DNA of 5,421 nt from Thermoplasmata archaeon (GTDB lineage Archaea > Thermoplasmatota > Thermoplasmata > Thermoplasmatales > Thermoplasmataceae), in assembly GCA_021845155.1 (NCBI GenBank), contig JAKBSB010000110.1, forward strand, positions 1-5,421, in the 5' to 3' direction. Below the pieces are notes generated by a model, which saw only the letters and a program-made list of their open reading frames with translations, ran no database searches and was not told where the DNA came from. Below, piece by piece: positions 5,143-5,421 of the stretch. Positions within the stretch are counted from its first letter, which is position 1; every line of letters begins with the position of its first letter. A program made the translations under genes and the position numbers.

Positions 5143-5421
5143 TCATTCCGTCTCTTTTTCCGGGACAAGTTGCGTGGAAAAGTTCACTCCCCAGTCAGTT
5201 TCATAGGTCCTGAACGGAACGTTGAAAACTCTCCTGAGATTTTCCACAGTCAGTGTTCCGGCCGTGGGACCCTGATCCACAAGCTCCCCTTTCTTCAGCA
5301 TTATGACATAATCAGATATGGCCGACACAGCTGAAATATCATGCATGGCCAGGACTATTGTCTTTCCCTTCTTCCTGAGCTCGTTCAGGACTTCATACAC
5401 CCGCATCTGGTTGTCAACGAG
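5143..5421 (-). CDS. ABC transporter ATP-binding protein, C-terminal part (iron/cobalamin-type), cut by the window edge
   Basis: The last 92 codons and TGA of a nucleotide-binding subunit are present. The frame remains open through the right edge, reading LVDNQMRVYEVLNELRKKGKTIVLAMHD. The H-loop histidine is His27 of the visible part (IVLAMHD). It is followed by the usual ISAVSAISDYVIMLKKGELVDQG strand and the C-terminal segment LTVENLRRVFNV. The residues just after the D-loop (...NQMRVYEVL) and the VxxVFxV tail resemble the FecE/FepC/BtuD family. That family powers uptake of ferric siderophores, haem or cobalamin, and its members usually end 'T.enL..vf.v'. The Walker A, Walker B and signature motifs lie outside the window. 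The permease and binding-protein partners are probably further right. The Met at 5404-5406 is internal and not the start. The substrate cannot be decided from this fragment. Confidence 0.85.
   Translation of the reverse strand, partial: LVDNQMRVYEVLNELRKKGKTIVLAMHDISAVSAISDYVIMLKKGELVDQGPTAGTLTVENLRRVFNVPFRTYETDWGVNFSTQLVPEKETE

Noticed and set aside
4194..5150. Mobile element boundaries (terminal inverted repeats, target duplications) around the transposase-like gene
   Set aside because: No matching inverted ends or duplicated flanks were found by eye, so no insertion sequence is annotated.

Overview
The window looks like a stretch of a Thermoplasmata-type euryarchaeal chromosome (Thermoplasma/Ferroplasma/Cuniculiplasma relatives). 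The main evidence is a complete archaellin with a type III (class III) signal peptide, preceded by a perfect archaeal TATA box. Supporting signs are the moderate-AT composition, heavy use of AGG/AGA and ATA codons, and promoters of TATA type rather than bacterial -35/-10 type. This placement is inferred from protein style and composition; no database search was possible.

Layout. Positions 1-354 (+) hold the C-terminal end of a cysteine-rich, beta-strand-like, probably extracellular protein whose frame is broken by one TAA. It converges, 2 nt apart, on a block of minus-strand genes. Read in their own direction, these are: archaellin (4023-3298), a small four-helix membrane protein (3015-2494), a 309-residue unknown protein with an apparent internal duplication (2433-1504), and a 350-residue unknown protein with a four-cysteine cluster (1409-357). 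Separate TATA-like boxes precede archaellin and the last two genes, so the block is probably not one simple operon. A 218-bp divergent promoter region (4024-4241) separates archaellin from a plus-strand gene (4242-5114). That gene encodes an integrase/transposase-like protein with two N-terminal HTH regions. Its RNase H-like core keeps the family framework but has lost two of the three catalytic acidic residues. At the right edge lies the C-terminal part of an ABC transporter ATPase (minus strand), convergent with the transposase-like gene.

How it may work together. Archaellin is the structural subunit of the swimming filament. The most notable element is the full-length, apparently catalytically dead DDE-transposase homologue transcribed divergently from it. 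No terminal inverted repeats were seen around this gene. This fits a domesticated transposase acting as a DNA-binding protein, possibly a regulator of itself and/or archaellin. That function is a hypothesis. The two unknown proteins and the membrane protein cannot be tied to motility except by position.
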